Notes: generated by a model from the letters alone, not told the origin. 64,000 bases of DNA from Candidatus Zhuqueibacterota bacterium (GCA_022616415.1 JAKEEU010000405.1:1-64000); one strand, 5' to 3'. Positions 53,724-62,084 are shown, numbered from the stretch's first letter. Program-made: numbers and translations.

Positions 53724-55325
53724 ATGAAACGTTGGCCGCTTGCAGTGTATATAATTTTTTGGGCAATGTTTTACAATACCCAGGTGATGGCCCAAGGGAT
53801 TTCGCGTTCCTCCGGCATCGGGCTGCGCGTGAGTTATTGGAACATCGCCAACACGCTCACGCGCATCCAGGTGTCAGAGAGCGAGCAACGAACGGTCGTT
53901 GACATTGCCGGGATCGGATCGTCACTCTATTTTTTTTCCCGCGTCCATGGCAATTGGTTTTTCGAATTCAGTCTCGGCGCGGCCGTAAACGTTCACACCG
54001 AGAGCGATGATCCTGCCATTACGAATGAGGATATCTCGGCGATCATTCCATTTCTTTTCGGTTTGCGATACGATCTGTTATCAAGCCGATTCACCAGCTC
54101 GTTTCAGCCGTATATCGCCGGCGGCGGCGGCCCTTACTGGTCCACGGCAGTTACCGTGAGAAATAATTTGACCGGCGAAGAGGTGAACAGCGAGAGCGAT
54201 TTGCGGTACGGCGCGTATGCCGGCGGCGGCGTGAATATTCTTTTGAGCAGTTGGTTCGCTTTGAACTTTGACACCAAATATCATTTTGTTGATTTGCAAA
54301 CTGATAAAAGAGGCAGCGGCCCCGAATTTGGCCTGGGCTTCACTTTCATGTGGGGCCGCAAGCGCGAGGTCTTTCAAATCAAAGAAACCAAAGTCGTGGT
54401 TCGTGATATTTATCCGGCTTATTATCAGTTCTACAATACCTACCCGTTGGCGCTCGTCTCGGTGAAAAACATGGCGGGATATCCCATCGAGGTCAACGTG
54501 CGCTGTTACGTCAAGGGATATTCCGAGCGGCCAAAAGACAGCGGCTATACTCGGATCGAGCGCGGCGAAACCAAGGATATTCCGGTGACTGCGATCTTTG
54601 GCTCGAATCTGCGCGACGTTTCGCGGCGAACGCCGGCGGTGCTGGATCTCGAAGTGGAAGCGCGCGCCGGGAGATCGCACAAGAAAGCGACCAGCGCCGA
54701 GATCATGGTTCACAACCGCAATGCTTGGAACGGCGAGATGGACAAGCTGGGATTCTTTGTCACGCCGGATGACGAAAACGTTTTGAAACTGAGCCGCAAG
54801 CTGGCCAAAGAAAACTCGAGCCGCGATTCCACCGGCGCGGAAAATGTTCGTGTCGCCAAAGCCATTTTTGAAGCGCTCGCTAAAATGGACATCCAATATC
54901 ACCGCGATCCGAACATTCCGTTCTACCGAGATGATCGGGTGCAGTATGCGGGTGAGACGTTGAAGCTTCGCCACGGGGACTGTGATGATCTCGTCGTGCT
55001 TTATGCTTCGTTGCTGGAGAGCGCGGGAATCAAGACGGCATTTGTCGAGGTGCGAGATCCGGAAAAAGAAATCGCGCATTTGTATTTGTTGTTCGACTCC
55101 GGTGTGCCGCCGAGTCAGGGTGACCTGGTCAGCAGCAATGAGAAGCGCTACGTGATCCGAGAGAACTCGCGCGGCAACGGCACGATTTGGATTCCGGTCG
55201 AAACCACGTTGGTGGCGAGCGGCTTCGACGAAGCCTGGAAATCCGGCGCGTTGGAATATTTGCAAGACGGCTTCGTGCGCCACGGCCTCGCGGAGAATTG
55301 GGTGAAGATCATCGATGTGGAATGA
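53724..55325 (+). CDS. Outer-membrane barrel fused to a transglutaminase-like cysteine domain
   Basis: 533 residues. Signal peptide (cleavage near 'VMAQG'); barrel domain (about 25-205) paralogous to the protein at 51786; a middle beta domain ('VSVKNMAGYPIEVNVRCYVK', 'AVLDLEVEARAGRSHKKATS') like an Ig/bacterial interdomain; and a C-terminal transglutaminase/cysteine-protease-like domain with Cys in 'LKLRHGDCDDLVVLYASLLE', His in 'EIAHLYLLFD' and an Asp in the same strand, giving a Cys-His-Asp triad. This would place a crosslinking or peptidase activity on an outer-membrane barrel. GGAGGAG just before the ATG. The fusion of these two parts is not one I recognise from a named family. Confidence 0.82.
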   Translation: MKRWPLAVYIIFWAMFYNTQVMAQGISRSSGIGLRVSYWNIANTLTRIQVSESEQRTVVDIAGIGSSLYFFSRVHGNWFFEFSLGAAVNVHTESDDPAITNEDISAIIPFLFGLRYDLLSSRFTSSFQPYIAGGGGPYWSTAVTVRNNLTGEEVNSESDLRYGAYAGGGVNILLSSWFALNFDTKYHFVDLQTDKRGSGPEFGLGFTFMWGRKREVFQIKETKVVVRDIYPAYYQFYNTYPLALVSVKNMAGYPIEVNVRCYVKGYSERPKDSGYTRIERGETKDIPVTAIFGSNLRDVSRRTPAVLDLEVEARAGRSHKKATSAEIMVHNRNAWNGEMDKLGFFVTPDDENVLKLSRKLAKENSSRDSTGAENVRVAKAIFEALAKMDIQYHRDPNIPFYRDDRVQYAGETLKLRHGDCDDLVVLYASLLESAGIKTAFVEVRDPEKEIAHLYLLFDSGVPPSQGDLVSSNEKRYVIRENSRGNGTIWIPVETTLVASGFDEAWKSGALEYLQDGFVRHGLAENWVKIIDVE

Positions 55326-55394
55326 CGAATAAAGGCGATGATAAAACGAGAATGCTTTGGTTTCCTCCTCTTCTCAAATTTGGAGATTATAGCG

Positions 55395-56213
55395 ATGTTG
55401 AAGCGAAATGATTTCTTTCAAGCCAGTTTTTTACGAAACAAACAGCAAAAATTTTTCCCAACGGATAGAAACAACGCAACGGATAAAGTCTTATCCGTTG
55501 CGTTGTTTCTATCCGTTGGGCTGTGTTTTTTTCTTTTGCTGGTTGATGTCGCCCAATCCGCTCCTGCATCTGCAGTCAAAATCGTTAGCCTCTCCGGCGA
55601 GGTGAAAGTTCGGCGTGGCGTTGAAGAGACTTGGCATCCGGCTGCTCCTGGCACGAGCCTGGAAGAGATCGACACCATTTTGACGGGTGAGGCGTCTGCC
55701 GTTGTCTTGGAGACTCCCGACGGCGCCACATTCCGGCTGAGCAGTTATGCGATTTTGGACATTGCCGATTTGCGCAAAATCACCGAACGGGAGATGTTTC
55801 TCTATTTGATGTCGAACAAGGTCAATCAAATTCCAACACGGCAGGAGAAAACCCGCTTGCGCATCGGCAACGTCAGCACTGTGCACGGCGAGCCGAAAGC
55901 AGGTTCATCTCACCGCGCTGCTGAAAAAGATGAATCGCAAAGTTGGATACAGGAGACTAACGGCGCCAAGGCTTTATACGAGCAACGATACTATCCCAAC
56001 GCCGTCGTAAAGCTGCACAAAATCCTGGCGAAATACCCCAATCTCGAGGACTGCGGAGAGATTCATTTTTATCTCGGCAAAGCTTTCGAGGCGCTGGGCA
56101 AGCCTGGACAAGCCCGCGATGCGTATAAAACCGTTCTCGAACGGCTTTGTGACAATGACGTGTCAAAACAGCGCGCGGATGAGGCTCGCCAATCGATTGA
56201 ACGATTGAAGTAG
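55395..56213 (+). CDS. Exported FecR-like protein with TPR tail
   Basis: 272 residues: a long N-terminal region with a hydrophobic signal segment ('LSVALFLSVGLCFFLLLVDV'), a FecR-type domain ('VKIVSLSGEVKVRRGVEETW', 'LEEIDTILTGEASAVVLETP', 'DGATFRLSSYAILDIADLRK') and a short TPR-like tail ('AKALYEQRYYPNAVVKLHKI', 'HFYLGKAFEALGKPGQARDA'). The first half of the signal region ('PTDRNNATDKVLSVALFLSV') is encoded by the perfect palindrome at 55457-55520, so a dispersed repeat forms part of this gene's N-terminus. GGAG 9 nt before ATG 55395. The start and signal peptide should therefore be treated with care. Confidence 0.75.
   Translation: MLKRNDFFQASFLRNKQQKFFPTDRNNATDKVLSVALFLSVGLCFFLLLVDVAQSAPASAVKIVSLSGEVKVRRGVEETWHPAAPGTSLEEIDTILTGEASAVVLETPDGATFRLSSYAILDIADLRKITEREMFLYLMSNKVNQIPTRQEKTRLRIGNVSTVHGEPKAGSSHRAAEKDESQSWIQETNGAKALYEQRYYPNAVVKLHKILAKYPNLEDCGEIHFYLGKAFEALGKPGQARDAYKTVLERLCDNDVSKQRADEARQSIERLK
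55457..55520. repeat. Perfect 30-bp-arm palindrome of the CCAACGGAT family, inside a gene
   Basis: 55457-55486 is exactly complementary to 55491-55520 with a 4-nt loop (AGTC). Each arm has two CAACGGAT boxes 18 nt apart. It is nearly the same sequence as the copy at 61147-61210, and it lies entirely within the coding frame of the FecR-like gene. Confidence 0.95.
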
Positions 56214-56291
56214 CCCAGTCGCTGTTGTGAAGATTTTGAGATTATCGGGAACTTTTTCATCACTTTCGGCGTGTGATGATCTAACGTCATC

Positions 56292-56798
56292 ATGCACCGA
56301 AAAATTCTTTCCACGCTGCAAGAAAAACTTCTTGCCCAATTAGCGCCGCATATTATCCCGGCAGATGGCCCCGAGGTACCGCATTTTCAGTCGAAGATCG
56401 TGCAGCGCCTCGATCGGTTCTTGTTCGAGCTGCCGTCGTTGCTGCGCTCTCTTTTTCTTTTGGGCATGCGCATGTTTGATTTCGCCGCCGTCTTTTTTGC
56501 CCAACCCCGTCGCCGCTTCAGCCGCCTTTCGGATAAGAGCCGTTTCGACTATATTCAACGAATGTCACGCTCCTGGTTTCATCCGGTGCGCGATTGGCTT
56601 TTCACCTGTCGGGGACTGATTCTCCTTTTTTATTACAGCCAGCCAGAGGTGATGGCTGCACTCCATTATGATCCCCAAGCCTGGGCGCGTGAGAGAGTTC
56701 AAGCGCGCCGGCAAGAGTTGCATTTGACTGAAACGATTGATGAATTGAACATACTTTCCGAAGCAACCCAGGATGATCAGGACGATTCAGAATATTAA
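56292..56798 (+). CDS. Small partner protein of the GMC oxidoreductase
   Basis: A 168-residue, Arg- and aromatic-rich helical protein ('KIVQRLDRFLFELPSLLRSL', 'FLLGMRMFDFAAVFFAQPRR', 'DKSRFDYIQRMSRSWFHPVR') with no signal peptide. The 'FYYSQPEVMAALHYDP' stretch near the end resembles small subunits or partners found before GMC dehydrogenases in related genomes (gluconate 2-dehydrogenase subunit 3-like in position, although similarity was judged by eye only). It overlaps the next gene by 26 nt, indicating translational coupling and probably a complex with it. Confidence 0.65.
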   Translation: MHRKILSTLQEKLLAQLAPHIIPADGPEVPHFQSKIVQRLDRFLFELPSLLRSLFLLGMRMFDFAAVFFAQPRRRFSRLSDKSRFDYIQRMSRSWFHPVRDWLFTCRGLILLFYYSQPEVMAALHYDPQAWARERVQARRQELHLTETIDELNILSEATQDDQDDSEY

Positions 56799-58299
56799 CC
56801 GTGACTTCGAGGAGAGCTGTGATGTCTGTGTGATCGGCAGCGGCGCGGGTGGCGCCGTCGTGGCCAAAGAACTGGCCGAAGCCGGACTCAGCGTCATCGT
56901 TCTTGAAGAGGGAGGCTATTATCCCACCTCGTCTTTTTCACACGACCCGCAGCGCATGCTGCCGCGGCTCTATCGCCATGCCGGCGGCGCCATCATCGTC
57001 GGCAATGCGCCGATCATGTATGCCGAAGGCCGCTGCGTCGGCGGCTCAACTGTGATCAACGCCGGAATTTGTTACCGCACGCCGGAAGCTGTGCTCGACG
57101 ATTGGCGCCGGGAGCACGGCTTAACGGAGCTGGCTTATCACAAGCTGGAGCCATATTTTGAGCAGGTAGAAAAAAATCTGCACGTCATGCCGGTGCCGGA
57201 TGCGATCATGGGCCAGGACAGCTTGAAGTTCAAACAAGGCGCGGAAAATCTGGGTTATCGCTACGTACGCGTGCAACGGAATATTCATGCTTGCCAGGGA
57301 ACCAATCTTTGCATTCTGGGCTGTCCGACCGGCGCCAAGCAAAGCACGCTGATTTCCTATTTGCCGGAAGCATTAAAAAACGGCACACAGTTGATCGCCA
57401 ATTGCCACGCCGATAAAATCGTCGTAAAAAACGGCCGCGCTGCCGGCGTGGAAGCGAGTATCGTCGATCCGGCGAGCCATAAAATCCGCCATCGCGCTTT
57501 TATCAGAGCACAGGCGGTTTTCGCGTGTAGCGGCGCGCTTCATACCCCCACTTTGCTCTTTCGCAGCGGACTTGCCAAATGGCGTTCGTGGATCGGACGT
57601 AATCTTTATCTGCACCCAAACTTGAAATGCGTCGGCATCTTCGACGAAGAAGTTAAAAGCTGGCAAGGCTCGATTCAAGGTTTCCAGATTGATGAGTTCG
57701 CAGATGATGGCATTGTTTTCGGCAGTACGTTTCTGCCGCCGGGCATTTTCGCGCTGTCGTTGCCTTATTTCGGCAATGACAGCTTCAAGCTGATGGAGCA
57801 TTATCATCACATGAGCTTATGGGGCGCGCTGGTGGAAGACACGCACCCCGGCCGGATTTGGCGCTTGCCGAACGGAACCTCGGTGACGACGTATTGGATC
57901 AATGCGCTCGACCGGCAGCGTTTTTTGCGCGCTATCGCGTCGTTGGCCAAAATTTTCTTTGCCGCCGGCGCTCGCAAAGTCCTGCTGCCCATCAAGAACT
58001 TTACGGAGATCAACTGCGAAGAAGAAATCGAGCAAATCCCCAAGTTGCACGTTCAGGCTTCCGATTTCAGTGTCTTCACCATGCATCTGATGGGCACTTG
58101 CCGTCTGGGCGCCGATCCGCGCACCTCGGTGATCGATATGAACCATCAATTTCACGGCATCGAAAATCTGTTCATTGCCGACGCCAGCGTTTTCCCGACG
58201 CCGATTCGGGTGAATCCGATGGTCACCATTATGGCGTTGGCAACGCGCGCCGCGCAGAAGTTTGTGGAAAATCGACAGCGGTATTTGCTGAGGGCATAG
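56773..58299 (+). CDS. GMC-family FAD oxidoreductase with Cys cluster
   Basis: 508 residues. FAD-binding Rossmann start 'CDVCVIGSGAGGAVVAKELA', GMC signature 'YAEGRCVGGSTVINAGICYR', substrate-side region, and C-terminal GMC block 'SVFTMHLMGTCRLGADPRTS' with 'PIRVNPMVTIMALATRAAQK'. His in 'FTMHLMGT' and Asn in 'RVNPMVT' correspond to the catalytic pair. An inserted 'HACQGTNLCILGCPTGAKQS' has three Cys (C-x5-C-x3-C-P) as in the ferredoxin-like segment of some long-chain alcohol and cholesterol-type oxidases. It probably oxidises an alcohol or sterol-like lipid; the electron acceptor is unknown. Translationally coupled to the small upstream protein. Confidence 0.88.
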   Translation: MIRTIQNINRDFEESCDVCVIGSGAGGAVVAKELAEAGLSVIVLEEGGYYPTSSFSHDPQRMLPRLYRHAGGAIIVGNAPIMYAEGRCVGGSTVINAGICYRTPEAVLDDWRREHGLTELAYHKLEPYFEQVEKNLHVMPVPDAIMGQDSLKFKQGAENLGYRYVRVQRNIHACQGTNLCILGCPTGAKQSTLISYLPEALKNGTQLIANCHADKIVVKNGRAAGVEASIVDPASHKIRHRAFIRAQAVFACSGALHTPTLLFRSGLAKWRSWIGRNLYLHPNLKCVGIFDEEVKSWQGSIQGFQIDEFADDGIVFGSTFLPPGIFALSLPYFGNDSFKLMEHYHHMSLWGALVEDTHPGRIWRLPNGTSVTTYWINALDRQRFLRAIASLAKIFFAAGARKVLLPIKNFTEINCEEEIEQIPKLHVQASDFSVFTMHLMGTCRLGADPRTSVIDMNHQFHGIENLFIADASVFPTPIRVNPMVTIMALATRAAQKFVENRQRYLLRA

Positions 58300-58360
58300 A
58301 GCGGAGGGCTTAGAGCAAAGGGTATCGACGTTTTTGCTCTACGCCCTCGGCCCTCCGCCC
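58300..58360. repeat. Intergenic palindrome with GAGGGC/GCCCTC arms
   Basis: GAGCGGAGGGCTTAGAGCAAA near the left end (quoted in part: GAGGGCTTAGAGCAAA) pairs loosely with TTTGCTCTACGCCCTC (about 58334-58349). It overlaps the apparent start of the next reading frame. Confidence 0.6.
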
Positions 58361-58909
58361 CCAAAGGAGGTGATTAAAACATTTCTCATTGACACCCCCG
58401 TGATGGTCATTCTTGGCATGTTGTATACGCCTTTGGAGCGTGAGCTTGAGAAGCCATTTTATCGGGCAAAAACTTTTTGGTCGAGTTGCCGGCTGGCGGG
58501 ATTGTTCGTCGCGCTGGTGATGGCGAGCTACGTCCTTTATCCGGATTGGATGTGGATGTATTTTGTCAGCACCAAAATGCTTGGTCTCGCATTGCAAACG
58601 GCTATTGTTGCGTACGTCTTTTTGATGCTTTATGTTGCTCCATTTATAGCCGGATACTTTTGGGGATCCACTTTTCGCACCAACATGAAAGCCTGGTGGG
58701 CCGGAATCATTTTGAATCTGACTTTGGAAGGGCTGCTGATTTTCGCTTTGTGGGATCGCTACAGCGCCGTCGGAACTCGCGAGGAATTTTTGCAGGGCGC
58801 CACCGCGTCCGTCTCGGATTTCCATTTGCTCGGCGTGCTCTTGAATGGCGGCGGGATTCTGCTGGTGATTTTGGGGGTGTGGCAGTGGCGACGGCTGCGC
58901 CAGCAATAA
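58334..58909 (+). CDS. Membrane protein, four to five helices, unknown function
   Basis: Up to 191 residues, mostly membrane helices: 'AGLFVALVMASYVLYPDWMW', 'LALQTAIVAYVFLMLYVAPF', 'WWAGIILNLTLEGLLIFALW' and 'LGVLLNGGGILLVILGVWQW'. No family was recognised. The start is unresolved. The frame opens at ATG 58334 inside a palindromic repeat; a perfect AAAGGAGG stands at 58363-58370, but no normal start codon follows at usual distance in frame; GTG 58400 and ATG 58403 are later candidates. It seems that repeat DNA has rewritten the upstream region. It follows the GMC gene by 34 nt. Confidence 0.65.
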   Translation: MLYALGPPPPKEVIKTFLIDTPVMVILGMLYTPLERELEKPFYRAKTFWSSCRLAGLFVALVMASYVLYPDWMWMYFVSTKMLGLALQTAIVAYVFLMLYVAPFIAGYFWGSTFRTNMKAWWAGIILNLTLEGLLIFALWDRYSAVGTREEFLQGATASVSDFHLLGVLLNGGGILLVILGVWQWRRLRQQ

Positions 58910-58928
58910 ATTTATTCGCCCAAAAATT

Positions 58929-58970
58929 CCAACGGATGGATTAAGACCAGCGGATAATAACATCCGTTGG
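58929..58970. repeat. CCAACGGAT element with short inverted arm
   Basis: CCAACGGATG (58929-58938) is complementary to CATCCGTTGG (58961-58970); a second direct box CAGCGGAT stands 18 nt after the first. It separates convergent genes and may also act as a terminator. Confidence 0.8.
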
Positions 58971-59014
58971 TGATTTTTGATAAAAACTTTTTTGATTTCG
59001 ACTCACGTTGAGTT

Positions 59015-60628
59015 CTATACACCCTCCCACACCACCAATCTCTCGCTCCGCCCTTTATCATCATTCCAAAAGCGCAAATCAAAATCAAACGTGCCATTGG
59101 CCCGGCGCATGAAGTACGCGAAGGTTAGCGTGATTTTGGCGTGAATGGGGTTATATCCGTGCTCGATGACCGGAATCCAAGTGCCGGTGTTGATGTACCA
59201 CCAGTTCTCATCCAAGGGTTGCACCGTCGGCTGATGCGTGTGGCCGAGAATAAGAAATTTTTTCACCCGCTGTCGCGCGCGCGAAATTCTATTTCTCCAT
59301 TGATGTTCACTTTTCCCTTTAGCACGTCCGCGCCCGTCCATCCCGTCAGCGGTCGTTCCGTGCCCGTCCATCAAGTCCGTGTTCATTCCGTCCGTGATAC
59401 GCGCCTGTGCCGTTGCGAACGCCTCTTTGAGCCGGAAAGTTAGATTGCGCCCGGATAAAAACTTCGTGAGCAACCGCAAAAGCCCAAAAAGCCCGATCCC
59501 CAGCGTGAGATTGAGAAACCAGCGGCTGATCAGGAACTCACCGGCAGAGCCTGTGTGTTGGATTAACCAATTGGAATAGGCTTTCCAAATCAACGGCAGA
59601 AAGAGCGCAAAGCTGGCATAGAGAATGGCAAACAGATAGGGAAAAACTTCGACAAAGAGCGTGAACGCCACGCCGCGATGGCCGTGCAACAACATTTTGG
59701 TGGCAATGGGAAAATGGCGCATTAAAAGCCGCAGCGCGCGCCAGCGATGGCTGATAATCAAGGCGCGAACCACTTCAAAAGTGCCACGAATGTACGTCAC
59801 AAACGGCGCCAGATGGTCGATGGCATTGACCAGATAGCGGTTGAAAATCGAGCCTGGCGGCAGGTACAATTCGTGCTCGTTGAGCAATGGTTTCTCGACG
59901 CGGGTAATGGGGTGATACTGATGGCCGTGCTCGATATAGATTTGATTTTCGACGATGTAGGCGCGCTGGCAAAATTCAACATAGGGGCGAATCCGCGTGC
60001 ATCGTTGCCGGGCGGAGCATGGCCGGCCATTTCCAGTGGGCCAATTAGCCGCCAGCAATTTGATAAATTCCTCCTGTACCGCGCGCCAGAAAAATTCAAG
60101 ATCGTGGTTGCCTTTAATAATCACCAGCCGATTGCCGCGGGCAATAAATTGGACGAGCGCTTCGAATACGAGCGGGTGGCCCTGGCAGATGCGGTAAAGC
60201 TTCCACACCGATTTGTGCGGCTCGGTTTTCAATCCGTACACGTTTTCCTGTGGCTGAATCTCAAAGTCATCTTCACGCTGCATCAGCCCGAGCCGGTGAA
60301 AATAGCGGCGAAAGAGCCGGCGCTCGCGGTCGTCCGGAACGGACTTGGCTCGGATGAAATCGAGAAAATCGCCGTTGATAATCAGCTTCAGTGGCTTTGG
60401 CGGTGTTGATTTGGCCAGCTCGATGTTTTCGGTGTGAATCTTTTCGAGAAAATTGCGAAGTGCCTCGTCGGAAAAGAAACGTTCGGCGCGCGCATAAGCT
60501 CGCCGGTTTTGCAAATAGCCTTCGCAGAGATGCAAGTCACTAATGATCACGAGATTGCAGTCCTCTTGTTCGACGATGATGTCGGCCTCAAGAGATTCGT
60601 GTTGTGGAAGCATGGGATCGTTTTTCAT
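59015..60628 (-). CDS. Membrane-associated metallophosphoesterase
   Basis: 537 residues. The calcineurin-like metal motifs are all visible: 'LVIISDLHLCEGYL' (D-x-H), 'LIINGDFLDF' (GD), 'LVIIKGNHDLEF' (GNHD), 'YIEHGHQYHP' (GH) and 'FLILGHTHQPTVQP' (GHTH). The last motif is separated from the rest by a hydrophobic region with two to three membrane helices ('GVAFTLFVEVFPYLFAILYA', 'LNLTLGIGLFGLLRLLTKF'). It should hydrolyse a phosphoester, perhaps a lipid (UDP-diacylglucosamine hydrolase-like) or nucleotide. A 25-residue Gly/Asp/Met-rich insert before the final motif ('ITDGMNTDLMDGHGTTADGM') comes from repeat DNA. GATCG-rich leader; no clear ribosome site. Confidence 0.85.
   Translation of the reverse strand: MKNDPMLPQHESLEADIIVEQEDCNLVIISDLHLCEGYLQNRRAYARAERFFSDEALRNFLEKIHTENIELAKSTPPKPLKLIINGDFLDFIRAKSVPDDRERRLFRRYFHRLGLMQREDDFEIQPQENVYGLKTEPHKSVWKLYRICQGHPLVFEALVQFIARGNRLVIIKGNHDLEFFWRAVQEEFIKLLAANWPTGNGRPCSARQRCTRIRPYVEFCQRAYIVENQIYIEHGHQYHPITRVEKPLLNEHELYLPPGSIFNRYLVNAIDHLAPFVTYIRGTFEVVRALIISHRWRALRLLMRHFPIATKMLLHGHRGVAFTLFVEVFPYLFAILYASFALFLPLIWKAYSNWLIQHTGSAGEFLISRWFLNLTLGIGLFGLLRLLTKFLSGRNLTFRLKEAFATAQARITDGMNTDLMDGHGTTADGMDGRGRAKGKSEHQWRNRISRARQRVKKFLILGHTHQPTVQPLDENWWYINTGTWIPVIEHGYNPIHAKITLTFAYFMRRANGTFDFDLRFWNDDKGRSERLVVWEGV
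59325..59397. repeat. Low-complexity repeat inserted in frame in the phosphoesterase gene
   Basis: CCCGTCCATC occurs twice (about 59333 and 59363) among related CCGTGTTCATTCCGTCCGTG units. The tract is in frame and lies in the loop between the membrane region and the GHTH motif, where an insertion would be tolerated. Confidence 0.7.
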
Positions 60629-60775
60629 ATTATCAAAAAGAACACCGCGATGGGCCGATTTAGTCCTCGTGGGGTGAAGAGAGCGTTTGGTTGTAACTAT
60701 TAAACTTTAACAAGATAAGAAAAGTTTAGCACAATTTCAATTTGCTTTTGCGGACAAAACTGCTTATTTTAAACT

Positions 60776-60847
60776 GGTTGCTGGTTGCCGCTCGTTTGAG
60801 CGAGCGTAACCCTAAACAAGCAACCAGAAGCCAGCAACCAGGAACCA
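60776..60847. repeat. GGTTGCTGG/CCAGCAACC inverted repeat before eutN
   Basis: CTGGTTGCTGGTTGC (about 60775) faces CAACCAGAAGCCAGCAACCA (60820-60839). The element ends next to the ATG of the EutN-like gene, and its AGGA (60840-60843) is the only ribosome-site-like sequence there. Confidence 0.65.
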
Positions 60848-60850
60848 AAC

Positions 60851-61123
60851 ATGCTCATTTGCCGCGTGGTGGGTGACGTGGTCTCCACCATTAAAAACCA
60901 ACATCTCAAAGGCCACAAGCTTCTGCTCGTGCAACCGGTCGATCTCGACGGCCAAACGCCAAAAGGAGAAGCGATGATCGCCCTGGATAAAGTCGATGCC
61001 GGGCCGCAGGACTTGGTGCTGGTCAATCGCGAAGGCGGCGCCGCGCGTATCCTGCTCAATAATCCGAAAATTCCGGTGCAAGCTGTGATTGTGGGAGTGA
61101 TTGATAATCTTGATATTGCATAA
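60851..61123 (+). CDS. eutN: EutN/CcmL-type pentameric microcompartment vertex protein
   Basis: 90 residues, the exact size of BMC-P pentamer proteins that cap the vertices of bacterial microcompartments. Family pattern: 'MLICRVVGDVVSTIKNQHLK' (start M-x-I-x-x-V-x-G-x-V-V-x-T-x-K), 'GHKLLLVQPVD', 'MIALDKVDAGPQDLVLVNRE' (D-x-V-G/D-A-G-x-G/Q-D-x-V-L-V) and 'VQAVIVGVIDNLDI' (D-A-x-x-V-G-I-V-D). No shell hexamer gene is adjacent; the other shell gene is at 5.9 kb. The next gene is a DeoC aldolase on the same strand, separated by a palindromic repeat, consistent with a shell-plus-cargo pair. Confidence 0.93.
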   Translation: MLICRVVGDVVSTIKNQHLKGHKLLLVQPVDLDGQTPKGEAMIALDKVDAGPQDLVLVNREGGAARILLNNPKIPVQAVIVGVIDNLDIA

Positions 61124-61146
61124 CCAAAACAGTTTTAAAAATTACA

Positions 61147-61210
61147 CCAACGGATAGAAACAACGCAGCGGATGAAAGACTCTATCCGCTGCGTTGTTTC
61201 TATCTGTTGG
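61147..61210. repeat. CCAACGGAT palindrome between eutN and deoC
   Basis: Arms 61147-61173 and 61184-61210 (27 bp) pair with a single mismatch around a 10-nt loop. The sequence is almost the same as the coding copy at 55457-55520. It may attenuate or stabilise the eutN-deoC transcript. Confidence 0.9.
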
Positions 61211-61253
61211 GAAAAATGTTTTTGTTTTTAACAAAGTTGCTTTATAACAGTCA

Positions 61254-62084
61254 ATGACTTTAGACGAACGCATCAACCGCATCATCGCTGAAGAGTTGGG
61301 CCACGTGCACAGAGCGCCCAAGTGCAACTGGTGCTGGGTGTGTCCGGATTGCAAAACCGAAGTCGTGACCCATCTTGTCGGCAACGGCGCGGCTCGCGTT
61401 AGCGCCAATTCGGGTCTCGGCCCTTTGCATGGTGACATGGCCAAAACCATTGACCATACGCTTTTGAAAGCCGAAGCGACACAAGCACAAGTTGAAAAGC
61501 TCTGCCAGGAGGCCGCCGAATATGGTTTCGCCAGTGTATGTGTGAATCCGACCTGGGCGCCGCTTTGCCACAAACTCCTGCGCGGCTCCGGCGTCATGGT
61601 GTGTACGGTTGTTGGCTTTCCTCTTGGCGCGACTACAACTGAAACCAAAGCTTTCGAAGCGCATCAAGCGGTGGAGTGCGGCGCGGCTGAAATTGACATG
61701 GTCATCAATGTTGGCCGGCTCAAATCCGGCGATTATGACACAGTTGAGCACGACATTTATCACGTGGTGCGAGCTTCAGCGCCGGCGCATGTCAAAGTCA
61801 TTATAGAAACTTGTTTTTTGACCGATGAAGAGAAAATCAAAGCCTGTGTGCTGTCGCAGGAGGCGGGCGCGCATTTTGTAAAAACCTCGACCGGCTTCGG
61901 CTCGGGCGGCGCGAAGATGGAAGACGTGGCGCTCATGCGGCGCGTCGTGGGCGAGTATCTCGGCGTCAAAGCCTCCGGCGGCATTCGCGAGTATGAAACC
62001 GCGGCGCAAATGATCGAAGCCGGCGCCTCGCGCCTCGGCGCTTCCGCCAGCGTAGCGATAGTGGAGAAAAAGCAGGCGGCGTGA
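61254..62084 (+). CDS. deoC: Microcompartment-type deoxyribose-phosphate aldolase (DeoC) with encapsulation peptide and Cys4 motif
   Basis: DeoC cleaves 2-deoxyribose 5-phosphate to acetaldehyde and glyceraldehyde 3-phosphate. Residues about 62-272 form the class I aldolase barrel: '[20 protein letters not shown]', Asp148 in 'EIDMVINVG', Schiff-base Lys210 in '[14 protein letters not shown]' and Lys239 in '[10 protein letters not shown]'. The N-terminal 60 residues are extra. '[18 protein letters not shown]' is an amphipathic helix like known encapsulation peptides (compare PduP 'MNTSELETLIRTILSEQL'), followed by four Cys at 24, 27, 30 and 33 (CX2CX2CX2C), a possible Fe-S or zinc site. Position next to eutN supports cargo status. 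No clear ribosome site before the ATG. Confidence 0.93.
   Translation: MTLDERINRIIAEELGHVHRAPKCNWCWVCPDCKTEVVTHLVGNGAARVSANSGLGPLHGDMAKTIDHTLLKAEATQAQVEKLCQEAAEYGFASVCVNPTWAPLCHKLLRGSGVMVCTVVGFPLGATTTETKAFEAHQAVECGAAEIDMVINVGRLKSGDYDTVEHDIYHVVRASAPAHVKVIIETCFLTDEEKIKACVLSQEAGAHFVKTSTGFGSGGAKMEDVALMRRVVGEYLGVKASGGIREYETAAQMIEAGASRLGASASVAIVEKKQAA

Noticed and set aside
54081-55283. 400-codon frame opposite the barrel-transglutaminase gene
   Set aside because: Shadow frame without signal, domain or ribosome site.
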